Below, piece by piece: positions 18,010 to 26,457 of a stretch of 64,000 bases of DNA; positions within the stretch are counted from its first letter, which is position 1, and every line of letters begins with the position of its first letter. The notes below the pieces were generated by a model, which saw nothing but the letters and a program-made list of their open reading frames with translations, did no database searches and was not told the origin of the DNA. Source of the stretch: Phocaeicola coprophilus DSM 18228 = JCM 13818. Lineage in GTDB: Bacteria > Bacteroidota > Bacteroidia > Bacteroidales > Bacteroidaceae. The stretch covers positions 83,208 to 147,207 of the forward strand of contig NZ_EQ973651.1 in assembly GCF_000157915.1 (NCBI RefSeq). The letters run 5' to 3'. Position numbers and translations under genes: made by a program.

Positions 18010-20720
18010 TATGATGTTATTTTAGTGGTTAAGTTCAGTACACATCCCGCTTCATTAACTTTCTGCGCAAACGGCAATGCCTTGCCGATACCGCTGGTAT
18101 TCCAGTCGCGGCAATATGCCTCGATAGCCTCTTGGTGGCTGCATTGTAACTCGCGCTTGTAAAGCTTCAGAGCCTCTTTCTCCGCTCGTTCGGTCGTGTA
18201 AGTCATGTAGCACTCGCGTGGTTCTTCCACGCCATAAACACCGCTGGTCGTGCCCCGACGGATAAACACCTCGCGGAAGAAGCTGCGTCCTTCCTTGTTT
18301 TCAAGGCGGTTAATGGTGAAAATTTTCTTACAGTCCACGTCCGTTAGGCCAAGAATCGTCTTGATGGTGTCGAAACGTTCCTTGAATTTGCTCTGGTCAA
18401 GCAGCATCACCACATCCGAGTTATTGATGATGGCCTCTTTCACGATTTCGCTGCCGATGATGTCTTGTATTTCCTGTGTCACCACGCCCACACTGGCCCA
18501 GAATTTACGCGCTGTTTTGTACATAAATTTAATGTACTCCGCCATCAGCGGGCTGGCGATGGCTTTCCATGCTTCCTCGATGACAAGGACTTTGCGGTTC
18601 TTCTTGATGCGCATTTTTTGCAAGAAAACATCCATGATAATCAGCGTGACCAAAGGAAAAAGCAGCGGGTCATCTTTTATGCTGTCGATTTCGAAGACCA
18701 CGAACGTCTCGTCGAACAGCGAGCTGTCCATGTTCTCGTTCAGCGTTTTTTCGTGGTTGCCGCCCAAATAGAAGTCCTTCATCATATAGCGGTATGTCGA
18801 GAGGTCGATGCCCGTGATACGGTTCTCCTCACAGATATCCGGGATGCGCTGCACGGAATATTCATAGAAAGAGTTGAATGACAGTTCCTCCACTTTCAGT
18901 TCCTTGCGTCGGCCCTCTATCTCGTCAATGATACCCTCGATGCGGACCGCGCGTTCCCGTTCGCTTTCGTGCCGCTTCTCACTGCTGTTGCGGTCATCAA
19001 TAACGAGGCTCTTACGCAAGTCCTCACGCTGTTGGGGTGTGAAGCCCTCGAAACCATTGAAGTAGGCGTCGTAATATTCCGTGATGACGTGCTCTATCAG
19101 ACGGTCTTCCGTCTTTGTGACCGTTCCCTGCGTACCTTTCCAGATAAGCAAGACGAGGTTTTTCAAGAATCCCGTTTTTTCTACGTTCATCTCTTCCCGA
19201 TTGATGCGGAACGGATTCATCGTGATGGGCCGTTCCTCGGTATAGCTGATATACTTGCCGCCGAAATACTCGCATAGCCCCTCGTATGAGTTACCCGTAT
19301 CGACCATTACCACGTCCGTCCCCTGTTCATGCAACTGGCGCACGACGGAGTTCATGTGGAAACTCTTTCCGCTGCCCGAAGGCCCCAGGCAGAAAAAATT
19401 CGAGTTGTCGGTCAGCTTGTTCTTTCCCTCTTTTCCCGTGATGTCGATAGCTACCGGAACACCTTGACGGTCAGTATAATAAATTTTTATCGGCGTTTCC
19501 TCACTATGCTGCACCCGTTCCTTGTACATCAGGCATACCGCAGCGTCGGAGAGGGTCAGAAAACGGTCATATTCCTCGTTCAGGCTGTAACAGTTGCCCG
19601 GAAATGAACTGACGAACAGTTCCAGTTGGTTGTATGCACGCTTACTGATATGTATGCCCATGCGCCCAAAAGCGTTTTCCAAGTGATTCGTGCATTTTTG
19701 AAGGTCGGTGTCGGCAGGCACGCCCACCACCATGTTGAAGTGCGTGTACACGAGCAGTTTGCTTTCACGGGCTATTACGTCCTGTACCTGCTTGATGTCC
19801 TCTACGGCCATTTGGTTACTCGGATTGGGGATGCTTGCGTGCCGGTTCTTCTTTTTGTCGAGTAATGCCAGTTCACGCTTCTGACTGGGCAGGAAAATAA
19901 TTTGGTTGTACACCACCGTTTCTGCGTTCGGAATATTATCCACCACCGAGACAAGATCCACTGGCATCTCGGTATTATTCACCTCGATATTGGTATAGGG
20001 ACGTATCAGCGAGGGGAGTGCGGCGCAGTCCACGTCCACGAGGCTGTACACCTTACAGCGTTTATCACCCATAGATACCGTTTCGTCGTCAGCCTTGACA
20101 TTCGTCATCGAGACCGTACGGTCTTTGAAGTTCATCGCAAAGTAACGGTCCACATATTCGCTTGCCTCGGCTTTGTTCAGGAATTTCACTTGTACACCGC
20201 TGTCGCGTAGTAGGTCTCGAACCTTATAAATCTTCACGAGGAAATCGCGCCATTTCTTGCTATCGTAAGAGAAAAGACGGCTCTTCTTGGCTTCCTGTGT
20301 GATAGTCAGATAGCAAAGGCTGTCCGTGTACGGACGCCCATTAAAATAACGGAAGTACGATGCCGAAAGAAATTCTTGATTATGCTCCGGCTCGTTCGCG
20401 AACTGTTTTCTCACGAAGATGTCCTGTTTGTGTAAGGCATATCCTTCGCCCAGTGTTTGCGCAAGGGCAGAGAATAGATGCGTGAAATCGTAATAGCTGT
20501 CAATGTCTGCCGAATACTTCTGTACTGGATTTTCGATTTTCAAGACGGCGGAATATTCACCCGTCTTGGTGTACAGCACACCCACACCATCTGTATCTTC
20601 CACAGAGAAATAGATATTCTGAAAGATGTGCTTGCGCTTGCCGCCCGTACCGAACGTATAGACTGACAAGGCCATACCCGTACATAGGGCGATGAAAAAT
20701 AAAATGATATATAGGGTCAT
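18009..20720 (-). CDS. traG: TraG, VirB4-like conjugation ATPase
   Basis: A 903-aa protein that powers assembly or substrate movement in the type IV secretion channel. An N-terminal membrane helix (about 2-22) is followed by a long N-terminal domain. The ATPase domain has Walker A GPSGSGKS near 443-451 and Walker B VLVIEEAW near 706-714. The length and motif spacing match the TraG family conjugative transposon ATPases. It follows TraF, with a strong GC-rich hairpin in the 110-bp spacer. Confidence 0.92.
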   Translation of the reverse strand: MTLYIILFFIALCTGMALSVYTFGTGGKRKHIFQNIYFSVEDTDGVGVLYTKTGEYSAVLKIENPVQKYSADIDSYYDFTHLFSALAQTLGEGYALHKQDIFVRKQFANEPEHNQEFLSASYFRYFNGRPYTDSLCYLTITQEAKKSRLFSYDSKKWRDFLVKIYKVRDLLRDSGVQVKFLNKAEASEYVDRYFAMNFKDRTVSMTNVKADDETVSMGDKRCKVYSLVDVDCAALPSLIRPYTNIEVNNTEMPVDLVSVVDNIPNAETVVYNQIIFLPSQKRELALLDKKKNRHASIPNPSNQMAVEDIKQVQDVIARESKLLVYTHFNMVVGVPADTDLQKCTNHLENAFGRMGIHISKRAYNQLELFVSSFPGNCYSLNEEYDRFLTLSDAAVCLMYKERVQHSEETPIKIYYTDRQGVPVAIDITGKEGKNKLTDNSNFFCLGPSGSGKSFHMNSVVRQLHEQGTDVVMVDTGNSYEGLCEYFGGKYISYTEERPITMNPFRINREEMNVEKTGFLKNLVLLIWKGTQGTVTKTEDRLIEHVITEYYDAYFNGFEGFTPQQREDLRKSLVIDDRNSSEKRHESERERAVRIEGIIDEIEGRRKELKVEELSFNSFYEYSVQRIPDICEENRITGIDLSTYRYMMKDFYLGGNHEKTLNENMDSSLFDETFVVFEIDSIKDDPLLFPLVTLIIMDVFLQKMRIKKNRKVLVIEEAWKAIASPLMAEYIKFMYKTARKFWASVGVVTQEIQDIIGSEIVKEAIINNSDVVMLLDQSKFKERFDTIKTILGLTDVDCKKIFTINRLENKEGRSFFREVFIRRGTTSGVYGVEEPRECYMTYTTERAEKEALKLYKRELQCSHQEAIEAYCRDWNTSGIGKALPFAQKVNEAGCVLNLTTKITS

Positions 20721-20743
20721 TCCGATATTCGTTCATTAAATAG

Positions 20744-20778
20744 GGGCAGGTCTGCCTCGGCTGGAGGCGGACCCGCCC
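20744..20778 (-). promoter_or_regulatory. GC-rich hairpin between traF and traG
   Basis: A near-perfect hairpin of about 15 bp with a short loop (arms starting GGGCAGGTC and ending GACCCGCCC) lies 24 nt upstream of traG. It has no T-run on the coding side, so it is more likely an mRNA-processing or expression-tuning element than a terminator. Confidence 0.5.
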
Positions 20779-20830
20779 GCGTTCAACAATCAATCAGCCA
20801 CACACATTGCCGTGATGGTTTTTCTTATAG

Positions 20831-21124
20831 TCATACTTTGTGCGAATAGGCATACACATACACTCCACGTTTTACATTTTTGCTGTGCAGCCCTTTTCGC
20901 TGTTTGAGGATGATAAGCACGATTCCCGCAGATAAGACAGTTGCCAATACGACCAGTCCGGCCACAAAGCCCATAAGACAGTAGGCGGCGATAAAGCCCA
21001 CAATGGCTCCACCAGCCACGCCTGCCGCCCAATAGATGTAGCGGCCTTGTAATCCCATCAGCTCCAAAGGCCGTTGTAACCCCTTGAACAGCGGATAATC
21101 CGGATAACGTCCGTCATTAATCAT
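20831..21124 (-). CDS. traF: TraF (DUF4133), small inner-membrane protein (VirB3-like)
   Basis: A 97-aa protein with two adjacent membrane helices (about 28-50 and 52-72) and short charged ends, matching DUF4133/TraF of Bacteroides ICEs, the VirB3-like partner of the VirB4 ATPase. It sits 11 nt after TraE and upstream of TraG, in standard order. Confidence 0.88.
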   Translation of the reverse strand: MINDGRYPDYPLFKGLQRPLELMGLQGRYIYWAAGVAGGAIVGFIAAYCLMGFVAGLVVLATVLSAGIVLIILKQRKGLHSKNVKRGVYVYAYSHKV

Positions 21125-21135
21125 TTCTTGACTGT

Positions 21136-21513
21136 TTATGCGTTAATTCCGAAGAACAGAGGTAATGCTTGGGCTGCCGCAATCAAGAAAAGGCACGCCC
21201 CAACTACCATCATAATCTTCTTCTTGACATCCTGTTCCTCGTTGTTCATGGCGATATACACCGAAATGGCTCCGATGATGGCCACGACACCAGCAATGGC
21301 ATAGCAGAGTTTGACCATGACAGGAACGTATTTCACAATTTCCTCCGCTACGGTTGATAGAGCTGTCGTACCGGCCGAGTAATCGCCTGCCGTACTTTGA
21401 GCCATAGCAGGTATGCCTCCCAACAGGGCAATGATTAACATTCTTACTTTGGTGGAAACTTGCATGATAGTTTTCTTTGCCTTTCGGCACATTCTTTTAA
21501 ATTTCTGAAACAT
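21136..21513 (-). CDS. traE: TraE (DUF4134), pilin-like protein
   Basis: A 125-aa protein with a long N-terminal signal-like region (cleavage near A-M-A-Q, about 35-39), then two membrane helices (about 67-88 and 100-120). This is the VirB2-like pilin layout of DUF4134/TraE. A second, related small protein lies just upstream (21,574-21,897). Confidence 0.85.
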   Translation of the reverse strand: MFQKFKRMCRKAKKTIMQVSTKVRMLIIALLGGIPAMAQSTAGDYSAGTTALSTVAEEIVKYVPVMVKLCYAIAGVVAIIGAISVYIAMNNEEQDVKKKIMMVVGACLFLIAAAQALPLFFGINA

Positions 21514-21573
21514 ATTTATTACATTTTTGTGGTACTCTTGTTTTTGAATTTATTTTACACTTCTATCAGCCAC

Positions 21574-21897
21574 CTATATGCGGTAGCCGAAGAAAGCAGG
21601 GAACACGATTGAAGCTCCAATGATGAAGAGGCACGCACCGACAAGTGATACGATAGACTTCACCACGCCGTCCTCGCCTGTGTTCATTTTGATATAGATC
21701 TGGAGCGCGGCAACGACTACGAAAACCGAGGCGACAGCGTAGCAGATGTACAGCACGTACAGCATCATCGTCACCACGAAGTCGTGCATCGTTGCCAGTG
21801 CGTCTGCACCCCAACTGTAGTTTACGCTGCCACTTTTGGCGAATGCCGCATAAGGGACAAAGCACAGTGCACATAATATTTTTTTTGCTTTCGACAT
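21574..21897 (-). CDS. Second DUF4134 (TraE-like) protein
   Basis: A 107-aa protein from the ATG at 21,897 (a longer frame to 21,963 would overlap the upstream gene). It has a signal peptide (about 1-20) and two membrane helices in the mature part. The segment with VGACLFIIGAS and PAFFGYRI at the C-terminus parallels VGACLFLIAAA and PLFFGINA in the neighbouring TraE, so the two are paralogues. Two pilin-like subunits may form a mixed pilus or be specialised. Confidence 0.75.
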   Translation of the reverse strand: MSKAKKILCALCFVPYAAFAKSGSVNYSWGADALATMHDFVVTMMLYVLYICYAVASVFVVVAALQIYIKMNTGEDGVVKSIVSLVGACLFIIGASIVFPAFFGYRI

Positions 21898-21898
21898 T

Positions 21899-22351
21899 TT
21901 ACAATCGGTCTTTGAGAGGTTTCCATACCAGTTTCGGACGGTTGCCCGTCTTTCCTTTGGCAAGCATTGCTTTGTATAGTTCGTCTGCCGTGTATGCGTC
22001 CGACAGGTAGGTCTCGGTTTCTTCCATCTGTTCCTCCGCTTGGGCTTTCAGGCGTTTTAGCTTCTCCGCCACGGCTATCTCGCCATTATTGTCTGCGGTT
22101 TCCGTCTCCTGTGGTGCAGGCGAAGCGGTAGGGGCAACATCTGTTTCATATTTCTCATTACCCACATTGAATCCCGTATCGCTCTCCGTCACGTACACAC
22201 TCTGTTCATCTTCTGGCGCACCGAGGTCAAATACCTCTTCTTCCGGCTTGCCATTTCCTTTTTTTCCATAAAGGTCCTGCACGATGATAACTGCATAATA
22301 GACGAGATAGGCAACCGTCAGGACAATGGTGAAAATAAAATATGATTTCAT
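21899..22351 (-). CDS. TraD-position protein with N-terminal membrane anchor
   Basis: About 150 aa from the ATG at 22,351; the frame extends upstream to 22,501 through AT-rich sequence with implausible protein composition, so the shorter start (MKSYFIFTIV) is chosen. One membrane helix (about 3-24) is followed by an acidic, low-complexity region rich in Glu, Thr and Pro, and a helical, lysine-rich C-terminus. It is the first gene of the main Tra operon. Its place before the TraE genes matches TraD in related ICEs, but the sequence is not diagnostic. Confidence 0.6.
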   Translation of the reverse strand: MKSYFIFTIVLTVAYLVYYAVIIVQDLYGKKGNGKPEEEVFDLGAPEDEQSVYVTESDTGFNVGNEKYETDVAPTASPAPQETETADNNGEIAVAEKLKRLKAQAEEQMEETETYLSDAYTADELYKAMLAKGKTGNRPKLVWKPLKDRL

Positions 22352-22540
22352 ATATTTTTGTATAATATGATTTTTATATTTGGTTGTGTGTGCAAAATAA
22401 GAATGGATAATTTGAAAGATAAAATTATTGATTATAAAACGTATCGTTTCAATATAATATTTTTTCAAAATCCAAAAATCATATTTCAAAATCATATTCA
22501 AATATGATTTTGGATAAGAAAACAGGAAAAGTCGGGATAT
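22352..22540 (-). promoter_or_regulatory. AT-rich promoter/operator region of the Tra operon
   Basis: Very AT-rich upstream region of the leftward operon. It holds a perfect 9-bp inverted repeat, AATCATATT/AATATGATT, at 22,490-22,509, plus further copies of the ATATGATTT motif at about 22,475-22,490, 22,363-22,375 and 22,340-22,350. Repeated palindromic motifs upstream of a transfer operon suggest a repressor or activator site. No exact -7 box could be fixed. Confidence 0.45.
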
Positions 22541-22571
22541 AAAAAAAGCCCTCCGTGATGAAGGAGGGCTT
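22541..22571 (-). terminator. Intrinsic terminator after the primase gene
   Basis: On the - strand, AAGCCCTCC (22,563-22,571) pairs with GGAGGGCTT (22,546-22,554) in a perfect 9-bp stem with an 8-nt loop and is followed by a run of Ts. It lies 15 nt past the stop of the primase gene, so the Tra operon must have its own promoter. Confidence 0.88.
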
Positions 22572-22585
22572 AGGGAGCGGGTTGT

Positions 22586-23473
22586 TCATTGTTTCTTCCC
22601 ACGTAAGTAGTCGTTCAGGTCTTTGTAACCGGCATAACAGTTTGATTCGTTATAGACGCATCTGCCATACATCCCGGCTATGGTTTCCACTGTCTTTTGT
22701 CCGGCAAGGTCATTGTCAAGGTAACAGTGAATATACGTGTATTTTTGCAAATACGTCAATGTCCTTTTCAGATTACTGACCGAGTTCATAACAAGGTAGT
22801 CACAGGGGGCATTAATGCAAATGGCACTATCGTCCGTCTGTTTTAGGGTTAGATAGGACAGAAAGTCCATGAATCCTTCAAATAGGCAGACACGGCTCTG
22901 TGCCTCACCACGCGATTGGGGTATCAAGGAAATGTCCTTGTTCTTGATACATCCTTTGTAATAAGGGTTTCGTACCTCGTATCCACCGGATATATTGCCA
23001 AAGGCCAGTGCAAAGTAACGTCTCTGGCGCAGTTCGTAATGGACTTCCTTGCAGAACATTCGTCCGATATCCGAATCAATCATACGTGAATGGAGATATG
23101 AGAGCAGTGCGTGGTGTCGCAGCGGCACGATAATCAAATTCTTCATGTCGGCTTCCACTGGTCGAGAGGTTGCGGGCAACGCCCGGGTTCTCGGCAGCGA
23201 CACACCATTGACATACCGTTTGATGTATGCTAATGCTTCACTCACACTTTTAGTTCCGCAAAGGTACTTACCCAGTTCCACAAGGTCGCCTCCGGTAGCC
23301 TCGCCAAAATCATACCATTCATTCAGCCGGTCATTGACTTTGAACGATGGCGTCACCTCTTTCCTGAGAGGCGAAAGATACCAATATTGCTCTGATTTCA
23401 TATACTGCGCACGGTGGCCGAGCTGGGCCAAAAAGTCCACGATACGCACTCGTTTTGCTTCGTCTATGGTCAT
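22586..23473 (-). CDS. Toprim-domain primase (CHC2-like, TraP type)
   Basis: A 295-aa protein. The N-terminal region (about 25-70) has the DnaG/CHC2-like pattern SP.R.E.TPSFKV......W.DFG....GD but lacks the zinc-binding cysteines. The C-terminal half has Toprim features: LFEGFMD (about 197-203) and YLDNDLAGQ (about 253-261). Such proteins in Bacteroides mobile elements prime the complementary strand after transfer or during element replication. The gene ends at a strong terminator. Confidence 0.8.
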   Translation of the reverse strand: MTIDEAKRVRIVDFLAQLGHRAQYMKSEQYWYLSPLRKEVTPSFKVNDRLNEWYDFGEATGGDLVELGKYLCGTKSVSEALAYIKRYVNGVSLPRTRALPATSRPVEADMKNLIIVPLRHHALLSYLHSRMIDSDIGRMFCKEVHYELRQRRYFALAFGNISGGYEVRNPYYKGCIKNKDISLIPQSRGEAQSRVCLFEGFMDFLSYLTLKQTDDSAICINAPCDYLVMNSVSNLKRTLTYLQKYTYIHCYLDNDLAGQKTVETIAGMYGRCVYNESNCYAGYKDLNDYLRGKKQ

Positions 23474-23489
23474 ATTAAATTTCTTTTCA

Positions 23490-23578
23490 CTTGTTTGTAC
23501 AAAAGCGGTTTAGTTTAGTTTGCGCCCCTATATATATAAATACTAAATTAAACTGAATTATATAGGCCCGCGCCCGCT
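23490..23578. repeat. AT-rich inverted repeats between primase and ATPase genes
   Basis: CCTATATA pairs with TATATAGG across about 26 nt, and TTTAGTTTAG/CTAAATTAAA-type arms overlap it, flanked by GC-rich ends. It lies between the two replication-type genes and would suit an origin or an operator, but no iterons are seen. Confidence 0.35.
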
Positions 23579-23579
23579 C

Positions 23580-24686
23580 TCATTCTTCATCGAAAAGCAT
23601 GGTTTCTGCCTGTGTCATGTCATAATAAAAAAGTTTATCTCGTTTGATAACCAGTTTTAAGGTGTCAGTCAGATATTGCAGCAGTTTGACCATTACGTTT
23701 CTCCCACGCTTAAACCCGATTGCCTCGTAAGCAGTCATCATGGCTTGCAGCATATTTTCAAACCCACGGATGGGTTTGTCTCCAAATGCAGCGGAAAGGG
23801 CTTCACGGTGCTGTTCGATGCTTAGTTCCATAAAACCCGTCCGCTGTTTCGGTTTCTGATGTGGGGCATTCTCAAACAAATGCCCTTCTGCGAGAACCGG
23901 GAGCCCGCCCTCATTGACAGTGAAAGCAAAAGGTTTAAACTCTTTCTCACGGATGTGTAACGCATGAACTTCGCTGACGTTGGGACAATCGTTGTTTTTG
24001 CTGATGACCAGTACAGTCTCCGCCTTGTTGCTCATTTCCGTACCGATATGCCCGCGCACATTGTTATCTCCTTTATTCAAATGTAGCACACAGTGGATAT
24101 GCAGGTCATACTTTGATGACCATTCCATCATCTTGTTAATGACTTCCACGGACTCACCGGTACTGTTTATGTCAAGCATCAGGTCACGGATACCGTCGAT
24201 GATAACAAGTCCGTATCCTTTTCTTTGACGTAAGGCGTAGTCGATGACCCCAATGCGTATTGCCGGAGAGTATTCGCGCAAGCAAATAAAGTCGAGGTTT
24301 TCACTGTCGGTTGTAGTGGGCAGTCCGGCAAGCCGCAAGATGCGTTCCAGTACATTGTGACAATGGAAGCGGCTCTGCTCCGTGTCCACGTACAGAATCT
24401 TGCGTTTACCTTCCGGGAGGTGCGCCCGGTAGTTCAGCACTTGTTTCCCTGCCAGCGATGCAGCGACAATGGCCGAAACGTTAAATGTTTTTTTTGATTT
24501 CGCCTTGCCGGTTGATGCGCTGAAGTTGCCGAGCGTAGCAATGGTCGAGTTGTCTATCCAGATAATCTGTGGCGGCGTTTCATAGGTATCCGTCGCCCGA
24601 ATCTGCGAGGCGGAGAGGATATCCGATAAGAAATCCTCCTCCGGCCTCATATCCACATTATATTCAGTTCTTCTTTCGTTTTCCAT
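23580..24686 (-). CDS. RecA-fold AAA ATPase (RepA/helicase-like)
   Basis: About 368 aa from the ATG at 24,686, overlapping the end of the HTH gene by 23 bp (the frame extends to 24,749). A P-loop-like segment STGKAKSKKTF lies near residues 56-66, and Walker B-like LVIIDGIRDL near 155-164. The layout resembles RepA-type ATPases (AAA_25 kind) found with Toprim primases in Bacteroides mobile elements. It probably loads or acts with the primase during element replication. Confidence 0.7.
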   Translation of the reverse strand: MENERRTEYNVDMRPEEDFLSDILSASQIRATDTYETPPQIIWIDNSTIATLGNFSASTGKAKSKKTFNVSAIVAASLAGKQVLNYRAHLPEGKRKILYVDTEQSRFHCHNVLERILRLAGLPTTTDSENLDFICLREYSPAIRIGVIDYALRQRKGYGLVIIDGIRDLMLDINSTGESVEVINKMMEWSSKYDLHIHCVLHLNKGDNNVRGHIGTEMSNKAETVLVISKNNDCPNVSEVHALHIREKEFKPFAFTVNEGGLPVLAEGHLFENAPHQKPKQRTGFMELSIEQHREALSAAFGDKPIRGFENMLQAMMTAYEAIGFKRGRNVMVKLLQYLTDTLKLVIKRDKLFYYDMTQAETMLFDEE

Positions 24687-25062
24687 GGCGTCTTTGATTA
24701 AAGAAAGGTTGTGTGGCAGCGGCCTCGTTTGCCATACGTGCTGCTTCATCTACGGTTGGTTCATAATTCTGCAAAAGCCATTCGTCCAGATCTTCTTTGG
24801 CGAAATATATCATTTTGCCACGTGGCTTGTAGTGCGGAATCTCCTTGCCTGATGTTAGCTTGTACAGCATACTCTCGGATATTCCGATATACATACAAGC
24901 CTCTTGGAAGGTAAACACCTGTTTGGTGGTATATATATTTTTTTCCAGCAATGCGATGCGTTCCAACAGACTTTCTATCGGATCTAATTTCTTTAGGATG
25001 GCTTCGACGCTTGTAAGCCGTTCACTCAGCCGTTCCATGAATGTCAATCTATTATTTTGCAT
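24664..25062 (-). CDS. Helix-turn-helix (excisionase/AlpA-like) DNA-binding protein
   Basis: A 132-aa protein with a short N-terminal coiled coil (about 8-45) and a winged-helix motif (about 48-100). The pattern F.EACMYIGIS...LYKLTSG..IP.YKP.GK.IYF...DL..WL is typical of MerR/excisionase-like proteins. In Bacteroides elements these commonly act as excision factors or regulators of the replication and transfer genes. Its gene overlaps the downstream ATPase. Confidence 0.75.
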   Translation of the reverse strand: MQNNRLTFMERLSERLTSVEAILKKLDPIESLLERIALLEKNIYTTKQVFTFQEACMYIGISESMLYKLTSGKEIPHYKPRGKMIYFAKEDLDEWLLQNYEPTVDEAARMANEAAATQPFFNQRRHGKRKKN

Positions 25063-25098
25063 AAATGAGTTATTATAAATTTAGACAATGAAGTATAT

Positions 25099-25204
25099 CC
25101 TCCGTTATGTAGCGCGCTAACGGAGGTCAAAGATAGGGCAACCCAAAAGGTCAGCGTGAGTTTGTACCGTGATAGTAACCACGTATCACGGCAACTGTCA
25201 CGCT
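25099..25204. repeat. Cluster of perfect inverted repeats upstream of the HTH gene
   Basis: CCTCCGTTA/TAACGGAGG (25,099-25,107 and 25,118-25,126) is a perfect 9-bp pair. A nested structure follows: AGCGTGA/TCACGCT (25,153-25,159 and 25,198-25,204) encloses CCGTGAT/ATCACGG (25,167-25,173 and 25,185-25,191). They may terminate the 257-aa gene and regulate the HTH gene, or serve as binding sites. Confidence 0.55.
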
Positions 25205-25238
25205 TTTACCTTTCACATACTTCGCTTATTGGCACTTC

Positions 25239-26012
25239 TTACCACTCTCTCAGTTCATCAATGGCTCGTCTGATACCGTAACCTGTTGATGTCATGTTGT
25301 TACGCAAGGCAGACAGAGCGGATGAAAGGCTTGAAGCTGAAACGAATCCTTTTCCATCCTTGGTTTGCAAGAACCGCCCACTACTGAGAACGGACTGCCA
25401 TTTGGCTTGGATAAACGAGTGCTCAAGGAGTGTATCAAACAGGATGGCCACATGGCGGATATTGTTTACACGAATACAGAATCCTTCTTTACAGGAAAGC
25501 AGGGCTTCCATATCTTCAACGTGTAGGGTAGAAACGCAAAACAGATGATAAGCATTGGCACAAGCTGTAATACCTATCATCTGTTTACGAGTGAGATTGC
25601 ATCCAAAAGAAAGAGGATAAATTCTTGTCGGTCCATCTTTGCAGCACGTGACGGACTGTGATGGTGGCACAAACGTATCATACGTTCGTTTCAGTTCCAT
25701 ACACTTCTCGAACGAGAAGTCTGCTTCGGTAAAAAATGCTCGGATAAGATGGGAGCAATCGTTTAATAGCCCCTTGACGATATGAATGTTCATTTCATGG
25801 CAGTTCCGGCAGACCGCATGGTCACAGTCGATATACCGGTGGCTGTTTACGAAATCCTCCACGTAACGGTAGTACTGCTTATTGCCCGTCACGACATCAC
25901 GGAGATACATTGTTTTTGCTTCAACGAGCAATGCGAATAATTCTTTCGCTACATCCTGTTCTGCAACAAAATGGTGCAGATGTTTTTTCCCTCCAAAAAG
26001 AGAGAGAGCCAT
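25239..26012 (-). CDS. Unknown ICE protein next to the integrase
   Basis: A 257-aa soluble protein with many cysteines and histidines; a CRNCHEMN segment (about 68-75) resembles half a metal site. No signal peptide or membrane helix. It is the first gene downstream of the ICE integrase remnant and reads in the same direction. I recall similar proteins near Bacteroides integrases but cannot name a function. Confidence 0.6.
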   Translation of the reverse strand: MALSLFGGKKHLHHFVAEQDVAKELFALLVEAKTMYLRDVVTGNKQYYRYVEDFVNSHRYIDCDHAVCRNCHEMNIHIVKGLLNDCSHLIRAFFTEADFSFEKCMELKRTYDTFVPPSQSVTCCKDGPTRIYPLSFGCNLTRKQMIGITACANAYHLFCVSTLHVEDMEALLSCKEGFCIRVNNIRHVAILFDTLLEHSFIQAKWQSVLSSGRFLQTKDGKGFVSASSLSSALSALRNNMTSTGYGIRRAIDELREW

Positions 26013-26063
26013 TGTTAGGTCTTTTCATGATGAAATATTTTAAATTGGATTTATATGATATAT

Positions 26064-26114
26064 TATAAGAGTGTTGCTCCCGAAAGAGAATCCTGTCGGA
26101 ACAACACCCTTATA
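26064..26114 (-). terminator. Terminator-like hairpin after the ICE integrase
   Basis: TATAAG-x-GTGTTG (26,064-26,076) pairs with CAACAC-x-CTTATA (26,102-26,114) with one internal mismatch. It lies about 30 nt beyond the integrase stop codon and would end integrase transcription. Confidence 0.65.
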
Positions 26115-26145
26115 AGTGATTACATATCTGATGTTCATTGCATTG

Positions 26146-26313
26146 TCAATCGAATAAACCGTTGGTCAGATTTACTGCATCGTCTTTTTTCTTATTGACG
26201 ATTTTGGCATACACTTGGGTCATCTTTACAGATGTATGACCGAGTAATTTAGATACAGTGTACAAATCGGCCCCCAATGTCAGCATCATTGTGGCGAACG
26301 TGTGGCGGGCCAC
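26146..26313 (-). pseudogene. ICE tyrosine integrase, C-terminal fragment (separated by nested element)
   Basis: The last 55 codons of a tyrosine recombinase: it begins with V-A-R-H-T-F-A and continues through the conserved LLGHTS...TQVYAKI to a TGA at 26,146. It holds the catalytic Arg-His, the second His and the Tyr nucleophile. The N-terminal part is 25 kb away at 51,594-52,568. Joining the two at the H-x-A-x-H codons gives one frame of about 376 aa, a normal integrase length. The nested element inserted precisely in the catalytic motif. Confidence 0.88.
26302..26313. other. Left attachment site of the nested element
   Basis: GTGGC-GG-GCCAC is a 5-bp inverted repeat with a 2-bp centre, the shape of a tyrosine recombinase core, and it encodes (on the - strand) V-A-R-H of the ICE integrase. 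The corresponding right junction is at 51,594-51,608, where the same codon positions read H-T-A-S-H. The exact crossover base cannot be fixed. Confidence 0.6.
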
Positions 26314-26457
26314 GTGCACAATTTAAGCAAAAGCAACGGAAAGTGAAGATGAGAGAAATGAACTGCAAGTGGTTGAGAATGAGCAATATTTCATAATTCT
26401 GCCAATTGGCTGCAAAGCAAAGCCGAGCAGGATATTGAGTTATTTCAGTTACCAAAC

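Noticed and set aside
25239..26012. CxxCH in the 257-aa protein as a haem site of a cytochrome
   Set aside because: There is only one such motif, there is no signal peptide, and the rest of the protein is unlike a cytochrome.
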